Positions 1-8,956 of a DNA stretch of 64,000 nt are shown in pieces. The stretch spans positions 248,001 to 312,000 of the forward strand of contig NZ_JADEYQ010000001.1 in NCBI RefSeq assembly GCF_022627575.1, written 5' to 3'. The notes beneath the pieces were generated by a model, which saw only the letters and a list, made by a program, of their open reading frames with translations, was not told the origin of the DNA and ran no database searches. The stretch is from Sphingobacterium rhinopitheci (GTDB taxonomy: Bacteria; Bacteroidota; Bacteroidia; Sphingobacteriales; Sphingobacteriaceae). Position 1 is the stretch's first letter. Every line of letters starts with the position of its first letter. A program made the translations under genes and the position numbers.

Positions 1-980
1 ATCTTATAGATAAAGAAATAATACATTCTGTGGATCATGATATAACTATCATAAATAGTACTATCAATGATATATTAAGCCTTAGTAAATTAGAATCTGA
101 ATCATTGCAGATTATCAATGATCAAATAAATATTTATAATCTTATAGAAGACGTAATTGCATTGCATACCTACCAAGCTAAGACAAAAAAACTACAACTA
201 AATAATATAAACAGACTTCCAATATCAGCTTCAATATACTCTAATTCATTCAGGATAAAGCAATTATTATCAAATCTTATTAGTAATGCTATTAAATATA
301 CAGACAAAGGCCATATAAATGTAATCAGTGAAATCATAAATAAAGATACCCTTATTGTAAAAGTTGAAGATACAGGAATAGGCATTAGCAAAGAACATAG
401 CGATCAGGTATTTAGAAAGTATTATATCGCTGAAAATAAAGGTAAAACTGGAGGATTCGGTTTAGGATTATACATTTCAAAAATATTATCTGAACAAATA
501 GGAGGTAAATTATATTTCGAAAGTACCATAGCGTGCGGTACTACGTTTACCTTTGAGCTACCGCTATCGAGCATTAAACAACACGACTTAGATAAGATTA
601 CTATTCATAAAATTCAAGAAATTCCTGAATCAATTCATATCGTATTTATTGATGATAGCAAGATTAATTTATTCTTCATACAACAACTTTTCAGGGACAA
701 GAAAAATATAAACCTTTTCTTAGATGTATCAACAGCTCACGCCTACATCAAGAACAATCATACTGATATTGTTATAACAGATATACATATGCCGCGAATT
801 ACGGGATGGGAAATATTAAACATCATTAAAGAGGATGAAAATCTAAAGCACATAAAAGTATTTGCGCATACTGCAGATCCTCTTTTAATAGAAGATAAAA
901 AAAATAAATATCAATTTGATGGTGTTATCAACAAGCCTATTGATGAGGATGATCTTGTATATGCCATCATGAATACATAA
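1..980 (+). CDS. Hybrid sensor histidine kinase / response regulator, C-terminal part (cut by window start)
   Basis: The reading frame is open back to base 3, so the true start lies outside the window. The visible part begins at the end of the HisKA dimerisation helix (INDILSLSKLE). A HATPase_c domain follows, with N box (LLSNLISNAIKYT), G1 (DTGIGIS), F box (VFRKYY) and G2 (GFGLGLYISK). A C-terminal receiver domain has the acidic pair FIDDS, phospho-acceptor Asp in VITDIHMP, the Thr of AHTAD and the Lys of NKPID. All residues for ATP binding and phospho-acceptance look intact; the phosphorylated His is upstream of the window. The sensed signal cannot be told. It ends 2 bases before the convergent ispE gene. 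Confidence 0.9.
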   Translation, partial: LIDKEIIHSVDHDITIINSTINDILSLSKLESESLQIINDQINIYNLIEDVIALHTYQAKTKKLQLNNINRLPISASIYSNSFRIKQLLSNLISNAIKYTDKGHINVISEIINKDTLIVKVEDTGIGISKEHSDQVFRKYYIAENKGKTGGFGLGLYISKILSEQIGGKLYFESTIACGTTFTFELPLSSIKQHDLDKITIHKIQEIPESIHIVFIDDSKINLFFIQQLFRDKKNINLFLDVSTAHAYIKNNHTDIVITDIHMPRITGWEILNIIKEDENLKHIKVFAHTADPLLIEDKKNKYQFDGVINKPIDEDDLVYAIMNT

Positions 981-982
981 GA

Positions 983-1789
983 TTACAAATCGACTGGATA
1001 ATATATTTTACCGTAAGAAGTTAAGTGGTTTAAATCAATACTCTTTTCAAAGATTCCGAAAACCGAAGATCCTGACCCAGACATAGATGCGTACAATGCT
1101 CCTTCTTCATATAATTTATTTTTTAATGCTCCAATTAGCGGATATTTCTCGAAAATACCCAGTTCAAAATCATTAATAATATGGTATTTCCATTCTTGTA
1201 TAGGTAATTGGATTGCTCTTCTGAGGTCAGAGGTAGGCATTTGTGGTATTACATTTTGATAAGCCTCTGCTGTTGAGATGTGTATATCAGGCTTAATAAT
1301 TACTATGAAATACGTAGACAAATCAACATCAACATGCTCAAAAGTAGTACCTATACCTGACGCATAAACCGCTTTATTTTCGATAAAAAATGGACAATCA
1401 GCGCCTAATTTCTCTGCATAACTCTTTAACTGATCTACCGTAAGCCCTAATTGTTGCTGTTCATTAATTGCTTTTAATACAAATGCTGCATCCGAAGAGC
1501 CTCCACCCAAACCGGCACCAATGGGTATATTTTTTAATAAATAAATAGATTGAGGTTGTATCTCAAAATCAGCTCTCAATAGATCATAAGCTTTCTCACA
1601 CAGATTTTTACCCTGATCAGGGATATTAAGGCCCACCGTTTCAAAAGAAAATGTATCCGCTGAATGCAACTCCAATACATCATACAATTTTACCGGATAA
1701 AAAACGGTTTCGAGATTATGATAACCATCTAATCTTTTCTCCGTAATTAATAAGCCTAAATTTATTTTAGCATTTGCAAATGAAATCAT
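983..1789 (-). CDS. ispE: 4-diphosphocytidyl-2-C-methyl-D-erythritol kinase
   Basis: A 268-residue GHMP kinase of the cytosolic MEP (non-mevalonate) isoprenoid pathway. It phosphorylates the 2-hydroxyl of CDP-methylerythritol using ATP. The N-terminal substrate motif AKINLGL (residues 7-13), the ATP-binding GAGLGGGSSDAA (91-102) and the catalytic Asp in GADCPFF (about 131) are all present, as is the C-terminal glycine-rich motif SGSGSSVFG. Length is slightly below the usual 280-290. It is convergent with the hybrid kinase and stands alone, with no other MEP gene nearby. Confidence 0.97.
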   Translation of the reverse strand: MISFANAKINLGLLITEKRLDGYHNLETVFYPVKLYDVLELHSADTFSFETVGLNIPDQGKNLCEKAYDLLRADFEIQPQSIYLLKNIPIGAGLGGGSSDAAFVLKAINEQQQLGLTVDQLKSYAEKLGADCPFFIENKAVYASGIGTTFEHVDVDLSTYFIVIIKPDIHISTAEAYQNVIPQMPTSDLRRAIQLPIQEWKYHIINDFELGIFEKYPLIGALKNKLYEEGALYASMSGSGSSVFGIFEKSIDLNHLTSYGKIYYPVDL

Positions 1790-1944
1790 AGAAGCAATTT
1801 AGTAATAAATCCGATTAAGGCAAAGAACAATACTTAATATTTACAGCATACAAAAGCTATTCGTAAAATCAAATTTGCAGAATTTAACCATAAAATAATA
1901 TAAAAAAAAGCTTCCGTGGCACAACTTTTTTTTACCTTTATCTT

Positions 1945-2604
1945 ATGAATAATTATGCTGTATTGTTCGATATGGATGGCGTTATATGTCATACGAACCC
2001 CTATCATGCTAAAGCTTTCGAAGCTTTTTTTGATAAATATCAAATATCGTATACCGAAAAAGAATTTGAGGAGCATATGTATGGTAAACATAATAGCCAT
2101 ATTATGACTTATTTTTTTAAAAGACCTATCCATGGCGAAGAGCTTATGCGATTTGAGCATGAAAAAGAAGCATTATTCAGAGAAATATATCGTGACAAAG
2201 TGGAAACCATTCCGGGATTTATTACCTTTCTAGATGCATTAAAAGCTTATGGTTTCAAAACTGCCGTTGCTACATCTGCTCCTAGAGCCAATATGAATCT
2301 GATTATCGATAAACTTGGGATTCGTAATAAGATGGATTCCTTAATGGCTAGTGAAAATGTAACCTTACATAAACCACATCCTGAGGTTTATCAACATACT
2401 GCCTCAAATGTTGGTGTTCTACCTGAAAATGCTCTTGTTTTTGAAGATTCCTTTTCTGGCATCACTGCAGGGCACAATGCAGGCATGAAAGTAGTCGGCG
2501 TATTGAGTACACATAGAAAAGATCAATTACCTCCTTGTAGCTATTACATCAATGATTACACGGAGATAACAGTAGAAATAGTATTGGAGATACTACGGAA
2601 ATAA
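1945..2604 (+). CDS. HAD-superfamily phosphatase / beta-phosphoglucomutase-like
   Basis: A 219-residue HAD hydrolase with a helical cap of the beta-phosphoglucomutase/GPH type. Motif I is FDMDGVI, with nucleophile Asp9 and acid/base Asp11. Motif II lies in ATSAPRA, the motif III Lys in HKPHPEVY, and motif IV in FEDSFSGI. These support a Mg-dependent phosphotransfer on a small phosphorylated metabolite, probably a sugar phosphate. The exact substrate cannot be read from sequence. The next gene starts 1 base after its stop, so the two are likely co-transcribed. A near-consensus -7 element (TACCTTTA) lies just upstream. Confidence 0.9.
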   Translation: MNNYAVLFDMDGVICHTNPYHAKAFEAFFDKYQISYTEKEFEEHMYGKHNSHIMTYFFKRPIHGEELMRFEHEKEALFREIYRDKVETIPGFITFLDALKAYGFKTAVATSAPRANMNLIIDKLGIRNKMDSLMASENVTLHKPHPEVYQHTASNVGVLPENALVFEDSFSGITAGHNAGMKVVGVLSTHRKDQLPPCSYYINDYTEITVEIVLEILRK

Positions 2605-2605
2605 C

Positions 2606-3370
2606 ATGCAAGAAGCCTTAGCGCTCATCAGCAGCCCTTTGGGTTGGGTAATATATTTCTCCTGTGCGATTCTTATTGGCATGTCAAAAGCTGGCATCCA
2701 AAACATAGGAGCTTTAACGGTACCGTTATTCGCTTTATTATTTGGCGCAAAATATTCCACCGGTATTGTACTTATCCTCCTATGCATTGCCGATCTTGTA
2801 GCAGTAATATACTATCGTAAAACTTTTTTATGGAATGAGGTAAAGAAATTACTTCCCTTAGCATTTGTAGGGCTATTGGCGGGCCTTTTCATTGGTAATT
2901 ACATTGATGATAAGTCATTTAAAACAATAATGGCTATTTGCATTATAATAGGCTTACTTATTATGTTGTTTTTTGAAAGCATAAACCAAAATAAACAGGC
3001 CACTATCGTTAATAAGAAATGGTATTCACCCATATTTGGATTTATACTTGGTATATCCACTATGATTGGAAATGCTGCTGGACCAGTATTATCGGTCTAT
3101 ATGCTATCCAAAAGATTAGATAAAATATCATTTGCTGCCACCTCCGCTTGGTTTATCATCCTATTGAATGTCACGAAGATTCCATTACAAGCATTCGTAT
3201 GGAAAAACCTCAGTTGGTCTGGTTTTTACTTAAATCTAATGGCGATTCCATTTATCCTTATTGGAGGATATATAGGAATTAAACTCGTCCAAATACTACC
3301 CGAAAAATTGTACAAAAACAGTATTAAAATTTTGCTTTTTATTTCATGTATTATTTTACTTATTACTTAA
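2606..3370 (+). CDS. TauE/SafE-family membrane permease (sulfite/organosulfur exporter-like)
   Basis: A 254-residue integral membrane protein with about eight hydrophobic helices in two similar halves. Each half has the small-residue/GN pattern of TauE/SafE proteins: ILIGMSKAGIQNIGAL in the first and GISTMIGNAAGPV in the second. Family members export sulfite, sulfoacetate or related anions across the inner membrane, but substrate assignments are poor. It follows the HAD gene by 1 base, suggesting one mRNA. About 135 bases with no visible gene separate it from mqnC. Confidence 0.88.
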   Translation: MQEALALISSPLGWVIYFSCAILIGMSKAGIQNIGALTVPLFALLFGAKYSTGIVLILLCIADLVAVIYYRKTFLWNEVKKLLPLAFVGLLAGLFIGNYIDDKSFKTIMAICIIIGLLIMLFFESINQNKQATIVNKKWYSPIFGFILGISTMIGNAAGPVLSVYMLSKRLDKISFAATSAWFIILLNVTKIPLQAFVWKNLSWSGFYLNLMAIPFILIGGYIGIKLVQILPEKLYKNSIKILLFISCIILLIT

Positions 3371-3504
3371 TTAAATAACAATATTGATGTGGCTATCATG
3401 GTTTTTTCATAAAATGCTAAGTGATCATTCAATCTTTTAAGCACATCCGCGCTACATCAAAAATTAATAGTATTTAATTACATGATCTCTTAAAAAAAAC
3501 TAGC

Positions 3505-3512
3505 TATCTTTG
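3505..3512 (+). promoter_or_regulatory. -7 promoter element (TATCTTTG) of mqnC
   Basis: The octamer matches the Bacteroidota sigma-A -7 consensus TAnnTTTG exactly. It ends only 6 bases before the mqnC ATG at 3519. In this phylum transcription usually starts a few bases downstream of the element, so the mRNA is probably leaderless or nearly so. No clear TTTG box is seen 19-21 bases upstream. Confidence 0.6.
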
Positions 3513-3518
3513 TTAATA

Positions 3519-4643
3519 ATGAACGTAGAGAATTTATTAGAACGAGCACTGCATTTTGAATTTCTTTCTAAAGAAGAAGGAATGTTTTTGTACAACAATG
3601 CTTCTACAGCTGATCTGGCTTTTGTCGCTAACGAACTTCGTAAAATTCAAGTTCCTCATGGCAAAGTCACTTGGCAGATTGATAGAAATGTAAATACTAC
3701 GAATGTATGTATTGCAAACTGTAAATTTTGTAACTTCTTTAGAAGACCAGGTCATGAGGACAGCTATATCACAGATATAGAAACGTATAAGCAAAAAATC
3801 GAAGAAACTTTTAAATTAGGAGGTGATCAACTACTATTACAAGGTGGTCATCATCCAGATCTAGGAATTAACTTCTATGCGACCCTTTATAAACAATTGA
3901 AGGAGTTGTATCCCAATCTCAAACTTCACTCTCTAGGGCCTCCTGAAATAGCGCATATAGCAAAATTAGAAGGTATGTCGCATCTGGAGGTATTAACTAC
4001 GCTCAAAGAAGCTGGCTTGGACTCGCTACCGGGTGCTGGAGCAGAAATTTTAAACGATCGTGTACGTCGCCTGATTTCTAAAGGTAAATGTGGGGGGCAA
4101 GAATGGTTAGATGTCATGCGCGCAGCACACAAAATCAACCTTCCTACTTCAGCGACTATGATGTTTGGGCATATTGAAACGATCGAAGAAAGATTTGAAC
4201 ACTTAGTTTGGATCCGTGAAGTACAGGCAGAAAAACCCGACGGAAATTATGGATTTATAGCATTTATACCATGGCCATTTCAAGATGATGGTACCTTGCT
4301 TAAAAGGTTAAGAGGTATATCTAATAATGTAACGGGAGACGAATATATTCGTATGATTGCATTAAGCAGAATTATGTTGCCGAATATAAAAAACATTCAA
4401 GCCTCATGGCTTACAGTGGGAAAACCTGTAGCGCAATTATGTCTACATAGTGGTGCTAATGATTTTGGATCTATTATGATTGAAGAGAATGTCGTTTCTG
4501 CGGCAGGTGCTCCTCATCGTTTTACATCAAAATCAATACAAGATTCAATTAAAGAAGCTGGTTTTGAACCTCAACTGCGTACGCAAACATATAAATTTAG
4601 AGAGATTCCTGAATCTATGGTTGAACAAGTAATCAATTACTAA
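3519..4643 (+). CDS. mqnC: Cyclic dehypoxanthine futalosine synthase (radical SAM)
   Basis: A 374-residue radical-SAM enzyme of the futalosine route to menaquinone. It cyclises dehypoxanthine futalosine using 5'-deoxyadenosyl radical chemistry. The [4Fe-4S] ligands are C64, C68 and C71 in CIANCKFC, followed by the FFRRPG motif typical of MqnC/MqnE/CofH-like proteins. The C-terminal LHSGANDFGS segment also fits MqnC. I chose ATG 3519 rather than the in-frame TTG at 3510, because the TTG overlaps the -7 promoter element. scpB starts immediately after the stop codon. No other mqn gene lies nearby. Confidence 0.95.
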   Translation: MNVENLLERALHFEFLSKEEGMFLYNNASTADLAFVANELRKIQVPHGKVTWQIDRNVNTTNVCIANCKFCNFFRRPGHEDSYITDIETYKQKIEETFKLGGDQLLLQGGHHPDLGINFYATLYKQLKELYPNLKLHSLGPPEIAHIAKLEGMSHLEVLTTLKEAGLDSLPGAGAEILNDRVRRLISKGKCGGQEWLDVMRAAHKINLPTSATMMFGHIETIEERFEHLVWIREVQAEKPDGNYGFIAFIPWPFQDDGTLLKRLRGISNNVTGDEYIRMIALSRIMLPNIKNIQASWLTVGKPVAQLCLHSGANDFGSIMIEENVVSAAGAPHRFTSKSIQDSIKEAGFEPQLRTQTYKFREIPESMVEQVINY

Positions 4644-5204
4644 GTGAAAGATATTCAGTTAAATATTGAAGCATTAATTTTCTCTTCTGAAGAAGGGATT
4701 TCGGCACAAGAAATTAAACACGTCCTACAAGACGGTTTACTCATTACCATCAATAAAGATGAGGTTCTTGTATTCATAGATAGCATTAAAAATAAATACG
4801 AAAGTGAAGATTCTGTATTCTCACTTAAGATGATCAACAATAAATATCAACTTTTAACAAAAGAATCTTACCATGATGTGATTAATCAATTACAAGCACA
4901 TCGTGATCGTAAAAAATTAAGTCAGTCTGCATTAGAAACATTAGCCATTATAGCCTATAGACAGCCTATTACGAAATTAGAGGTTGAACAGATCAGAGGG
5001 GTAAATTGTGACTATTCGATACAACGATTATTAGAGAAAGATTTAATTAAGATTACTGGAAAAGCAGAAAGTATTGGTAAGCCCCTACTCTATGCAACAA
5101 GTGATCAATTTATGAACCATTTTGGTATTAATTCGGTAAAGGATCTTCCACAACTAAAAGATATTATTAACGAAGAAAACAGTATAGGAGAAATTGTAGA
5201 ATAA
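4644..5204 (+). CDS. scpB: Segregation and condensation protein B
   Basis: A 186-residue ScpB, the kite subunit of the SMC-ScpAB complex that organises and segregates the chromosome in the cytoplasm. The diagnostic second winged-helix stretch is present (QSALETLAIIAYRQPITK, then VEQIRGVNCDYSIQRLLEK). So is the usual GKPLLYATSDQFMNHFGI near the C-terminus. The start is a GTG directly abutting the TAA of mqnC, which implies translational coupling. scpA is not in the window. Confidence 0.95.
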   Translation: MKDIQLNIEALIFSSEEGISAQEIKHVLQDGLLITINKDEVLVFIDSIKNKYESEDSVFSLKMINNKYQLLTKESYHDVINQLQAHRDRKKLSQSALETLAIIAYRQPITKLEVEQIRGVNCDYSIQRLLEKDLIKITGKAESIGKPLLYATSDQFMNHFGINSVKDLPQLKDIINEENSIGEIVE

Positions 5205-5329
5205 GTATGCAAACACTAACTATATAACACTGACTGTCAATGTTATATTTTTTAAAAAAAATTTTATCTTTTCAATTTCTTATCTAATTTTACAACTTGA
5301 AATATTACTAGAAAGATAACATTAAGATT

Positions 5330-5488
5330 ATGAATGTGAGTGTAGAAAATGTTGAAATTGATGAGGAATTTATTAATTTCAATGGTCCTGAAGACGACTC
5401 GGATGATTTTGAAAACGATGATTTCGACTTAGAGATTGATGCTACAATTGGTGGTTTTGATGATTTTGATGATGAAGATGATTTCTAA
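5330..5488 (+). CDS. Very acidic 52-residue small protein
   Basis: This short ATG-to-TAA frame encodes 52 residues, nearly half of them Asp or Glu and with many Phe. The last part repeats the pattern DDF/FDDFDDEDDF. It has no signal peptide, membrane helix or cysteine. It is the only open frame between scpB and a strong hairpin that starts 36 bases after its stop, so it looks like a self-contained small gene. I do not recognise a family. Similar highly acidic tiny proteins can be nucleic-acid mimics or anti-factors, but nothing here shows that. Confidence 0.55.
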   Translation: MNVSVENVEIDEEFINFNGPEDDSDDFENDDFDLEIDATIGGFDDFDDEDDF

Positions 5489-5524
5489 TCTAGAGAAAAG
5501 GCATTATTTACCAATTTAACAACA

Positions 5525-5556
5525 AAAAAGGCGATTAAAAATTTAATCGCCTTTTT
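5525..5556. terminator. Bidirectional intrinsic terminator
   Basis: An inverted repeat with the core GGCGATTAAA / TTTAATCGCC is flanked by A-tract and T-tract. It can serve the small acidic gene on the plus strand and the Xre gene ending at 5558 on the minus strand. Confidence 0.85.
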
Positions 5557-5557
5557 A

Positions 5558-5887
5558 TTACTTTTTATGTAATTGCTCGTAAAGATCAATTACTTTCTTT
5601 TGTAATTCAATCACTTCTACTTCTCTATTCTGAAGCTTTTGTGATAAATCATTCACTAAGTCTAATTTTTCTTTATCTTCTTCTGCTTCAGATGTAGATA
5701 ATAACTGAACTAATGATAGTTCAAAAAGCTTAGAAATCTGGTTAAGACGTGATAAATTCACATCTGTAATCCCTGTTTCAATCTTCGAAAATGCAGGAAT
5801 GGAAATATCCAATCGCTTTGCTACATCCTCTTGACTCCACCCCTTTTGGTGTCTGAGTAATCTAATTTTTTTTCCTAAAGTATTCAT
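5558..5887 (-). CDS. Xre-family helix-turn-helix regulator
   Basis: A 109-residue cytoplasmic DNA-binding protein. Residues 1-65 form an Xre/HTH_3 domain (KKIRLLRHQKGWSQEDVAKR, then ISIPAFSKIETG). The rest, about residues 70-109, is a charged heptad-like helix (LQNREVEVIELQKKVIDLYE) that probably dimerises as a coiled coil. I chose the ATG at 5887 (MNTLGKK). An upstream in-frame ATG at 5947 would add a hydrophobic, AT-rich stretch lying across a promoter element. Target genes are unknown. Confidence 0.88.
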   Translation of the reverse strand: MNTLGKKIRLLRHQKGWSQEDVAKRLDISIPAFSKIETGITDVNLSRLNQISKLFELSLVQLLSTSEAEEDKEKLDLVNDLSQKLQNREVEVIELQKKVIDLYEQLHKK

Positions 5888-5913
5888 TTGGTAAATGTTA
5901 TTATTAATTACTT

Positions 5914-5921
5914 CAAAAGTA
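5914..5921 (-). promoter_or_regulatory. -7 promoter element (TACTTTTG) of the Xre gene
   Basis: On the minus strand this octamer fits TAnnTTTG. It sits 26 bases upstream of the chosen ATG at 5887, so the longer start at 5947 would lie outside the transcript. A TTG is found 23 bases further upstream. Confidence 0.55.
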
Positions 5922-5959
5922 AATAAAATATTCAAAATAAAAAACAATTTAAATAAAAA

Positions 5960-7333
5960 TTATTTTACTATAGAGAAAAACTTGTCAGAAAAACTTAACA
6001 TATTTACACCGCTATAATTATTGGAACTCATAAATAACATGTTAAAATGTTGATTATCAAAACTCTCAACATATGATATCAAATCATTAACATTCGAAAT
6101 AACCAGTAAATCGTCATGATTAAAATTAAACTTAATTACATTAATAATATTATCTAAATCAATATTTTTTTCCCTAATAATACTTTTGTTAACAAATACT
6201 ATAGCCGAATCCGATTCTTCCATAGTTTTATTATATTGCTTTATTTTATCTGTATCAAGGACATCATAAGGATTTAACTCAATTATTGTTAACAATTTTG
6301 AGGCCGGGAATTGTTCTTTTACCGCATGAATACTAGCCTTTAATTTGAATGGTGTATGTGCAAAATCTTGATAAACTACAGATTCTCCATCACTCGCCAC
6401 GAACTCCAAATATCGTATTGAGCTTTTAAAATCTTTAATAGCATGATAAAACTCATCTCTTTTAACACCCAACCACTCACATACTGTATAGGCTCCAGCT
6501 ATATTAGAGAGGTTCTGTTTACCTATTATTTGCAAAGGAATAACTTCTTCACCAACATGTACAAAGGTAACACCTTTATTTATAGAATACATAGGGATTT
6601 TATACCCATGTCTATTTATCTTACATCCTTTGGTATGAGATAGCAGACTTTGGATATTTTGATCTTCTTTGTTATACACAAGCGTACCTTTAGGTACAAT
6701 TGTATCTACAAATCTTTCAAATTGATTCAAATAATCCTCTTCACTAATAAGCATTTTAAAATTATCCCATTGAATATTACTTATCAATGCAATATTTGGG
6801 TTATAATAATGAAATTTTGCATGATCATCTATGGAAGAAGCATAAAATTCATCCCCTTCAATCAAAATAACAGGTGAATTGGCAGTTAACTTAATTAAAG
6901 AATCAAACCCTTCCAACTGAGCACCTATCACGTAATCAAAATCCTTCCCAAGCTTGCGCAAAACGTGCATAATCATACTTACAATCGTTGTTTTTCCGTA
7001 AGTACCGGCAATAACAACCCTAATTTTATTTATCGATTGCTCATAAATAAACTCAGGAAAGGAGTATATCTTAACATTTAACTCTTGGGCTTTCAATAAT
7101 TCCGGATTATCAGCCATAGCATGTTTACCCAAAATTATAGCATCCAAGTCTGTGGTTATTTTTTCAACATCCCATCCTATTTGCGTAGGCAACAATCCAA
7201 CTTCTTTCAATTTAGATTTTGAAGGCTCAACAATTTGGTCATCAGAACCCGTTATCTGATGCCCCATCTTAGCCAAGCTAATAGCTAAATTGTGCATCAC
7301 ACTCCCGCCTATTGCAATAAAATGTATTCGCAT
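5960..7333 (-). CDS. mpl: Mur ligase, Mpl type (UDP-MurNAc:tripeptide ligase-like)
   Basis: A 457-residue Mur ligase. The N-terminal Rossmann part (MRIHFIAIGGSVMHNLA, then GSDDQIVEPSK) resembles MurC/Mpl. The ATP-binding P loop is GTYGKTT near residue 112, and the central domain motif is LIEGDEFY. The GGSVMHNLA wording and length fit Mpl, which joins recycled L-Ala-gamma-D-Glu-meso-DAP to UDP-MurNAc in the cytoplasm, rather than MurC. It is last in a tight minus-strand run (glmU-like, tpiA, prmA, mpl), 3 bases after prmA. MurC itself is the main alternative. Confidence 0.82.
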   Translation of the reverse strand: MRIHFIAIGGSVMHNLAISLAKMGHQITGSDDQIVEPSKSKLKEVGLLPTQIGWDVEKITTDLDAIILGKHAMADNPELLKAQELNVKIYSFPEFIYEQSINKIRVVIAGTYGKTTIVSMIMHVLRKLGKDFDYVIGAQLEGFDSLIKLTANSPVILIEGDEFYASSIDDHAKFHYYNPNIALISNIQWDNFKMLISEEDYLNQFERFVDTIVPKGTLVYNKEDQNIQSLLSHTKGCKINRHGYKIPMYSINKGVTFVHVGEEVIPLQIIGKQNLSNIAGAYTVCEWLGVKRDEFYHAIKDFKSSIRYLEFVASDGESVVYQDFAHTPFKLKASIHAVKEQFPASKLLTIIELNPYDVLDTDKIKQYNKTMEESDSAIVFVNKSIIREKNIDLDNIINVIKFNFNHDDLLVISNVNDLISYVESFDNQHFNMLFMSSNNYSGVNMLSFSDKFFSIVK

Positions 7334-7336
7334 TGG

Positions 7337-8176
7337 TTATTGTTTTACAAACTTGGCAGCACACCAATTATCCATCACTTTATTTTCTTTAAAGATGATG
7401 TTTAAACTTTCACATTTATCCTTTAAAATCTGTAAATCTTGATCTTCGTAAAAACCACTTAAATATAATTCACCTTTAGATTTCAACACAGCGGCGTACG
7501 TTTCTAATTGATCTAATAAGATATTGCGATTGATATTAGCAATAATAGAATCAAACATCTCTGCCCCAATAGCTTCTTTAGAACCTAATCTAGCTTCAAT
7601 ATTAGTGACATTATTCAATTCTCTATTTTCAATCACACTATCAAAACAAATAGAATCAAAATCTATAGCTACGACAGATGCAGCCCCACGTTTAGAGGCT
7701 AAAATAGCTAAGATACCTGTGCCACAACCCATATCAAGAACTCTCTTTCCCTTAAAATCATTTTCAAGGATATAAGAAAGCATCATAGATGTGGTCTGAT
7801 GATGACCTGTACCGAAAGACATTTTGGGATCAATAACAATTTCGTAATCATAGCTTGGTAGTGCTTCATGAAAGGTTGCTCTCACATAGATCCTATCATC
7901 CACTATGATTGGATTAAAATTACTCTCCCAAAGAACATTCCAATTCTGTTCTTCGATATCTTCAATTTTATAGTCAAGTTGATATCCATCAACTTGACTT
8001 AATAATACTGTTTCTAAAGCTTGAATATCTAGATTCGAACTAGGGATATAAGCTGAAAACCCATAATCCTGGTCCTCAAAAGTATCAAAACCTACTGATC
8101 CTAATTCATCAATAAGTAAGTCCTTTTGCCATTCTTGGATATCCGAACTAAAAAAATTTACTACTGTATATTTCAT
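7337..8176 (-). CDS. prmA: Ribosomal protein L11 methyltransferase
   Basis: A 279-residue class I SAM methyltransferase that trimethylates ribosomal protein L11. The N-terminal half is the L11-recognition domain. The C-terminal half has the SAM motif I VLDMGCGTGILAI at about residues 145-157. Before it comes MSFGTGHHQTT, a motif characteristic of PrmA, and after it ANINRNIL, the NPPY-like motif. It begins 1 base after the tpiA stop, so it is probably translationally coupled to it. Confidence 0.95.
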   Translation of the reverse strand: MKYTVVNFFSSDIQEWQKDLLIDELGSVGFDTFEDQDYGFSAYIPSSNLDIQALETVLLSQVDGYQLDYKIEDIEEQNWNVLWESNFNPIIVDDRIYVRATFHEALPSYDYEIVIDPKMSFGTGHHQTTSMMLSYILENDFKGKRVLDMGCGTGILAILASKRGAASVVAIDFDSICFDSVIENRELNNVTNIEARLGSKEAIGAEMFDSIIANINRNILLDQLETYAAVLKSKGELYLSGFYEDQDLQILKDKCESLNIIFKENKVMDNWCAAKFVKQ

Positions 8177-8177
8177 T

Positions 8178-8945
8178 TTAAGCGTTAAATACTTTCACTA
8201 TTTCTAAGAAATCACGTGATTTCAAAGATGCACCACCGATCAAACCACCATCAATATCTTTTTGTGAAAATAAAGTCTGTGCATTCGAAGGATTACAACT
8301 ACCACCATACAAGATTGTCGTTGACTCTGCCACTTCTTCACCGTATTTTGCAGCAACTACTTCACGAATAAAGGCGTGAACTTCTTGCGCTTGCTCTGGA
8401 GAAGCCGTAAGTCCTGTTCCAATCGCCCATACTGGCTCGTACGCTAATACAACTTTAGCAAATTCTGCAGCCTCTAAATGGAAGATTCCATTTTCCAATT
8501 GCGTTTTGATAACATCAAAGAAACGACCTGATTCACGTTCTTCTTTCGTTTCGCCAATACAGAATATAGGCGTTAAACTATGTTTTAAAGTTACATTTAC
8601 TTTTTCTGCTAATATTGCATCTGTTTCTCCAAAATAAGCTCTACGCTCAGAGTGACCTAATATTACGTAATTAGCGCCTACAGATTTAACTTGTGATGCG
8701 GAGATTTCTCCTGTATAAGCTCCTGATTCAGCTTGGTAAATATTTTGTGCCCCTACAGCTACATTACCAACTGTTTCGGCCAATTTGCCTATTGTATTTA
8801 AATGGATAAATGGAGAGCAAACAACAACCTCTTGTTTACCGATTACTTCATCTTTAACCATGTTCACAATCTCTGAAAAAAGACTTACTCCTTCTTCGAA
8901 ATTCAAATTCATTTTCCAGTTTCCAGCGACAATATTCTTACGCAT
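8178..8945 (-). CDS. tpiA: Triosephosphate isomerase
   Basis: A 255-residue TIM-barrel glycolytic enzyme interconverting dihydroxyacetone phosphate and glyceraldehyde 3-phosphate. The catalytic Lys11 is in GNWKMN, the catalytic His in ILGHSERR and the catalytic Glu in AYEPVWAIGTG. The phosphate-binding YGGS is near the C-terminus. Length is normal. It sits between the GlmU-like gene (11-base gap) and prmA (1-base gap). Confidence 0.98.
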   Translation of the reverse strand: MRKNIVAGNWKMNLNFEEGVSLFSEIVNMVKDEVIGKQEVVVCSPFIHLNTIGKLAETVGNVAVGAQNIYQAESGAYTGEISASQVKSVGANYVILGHSERRAYFGETDAILAEKVNVTLKHSLTPIFCIGETKEERESGRFFDVIKTQLENGIFHLEAAEFAKVVLAYEPVWAIGTGLTASPEQAQEVHAFIREVVAAKYGEEVAESTTILYGGSCNPSNAQTLFSQKDIDGGLIGGASLKSRDFLEIVKVFNA

Positions 8946-8956
8946 AATATATTTAT

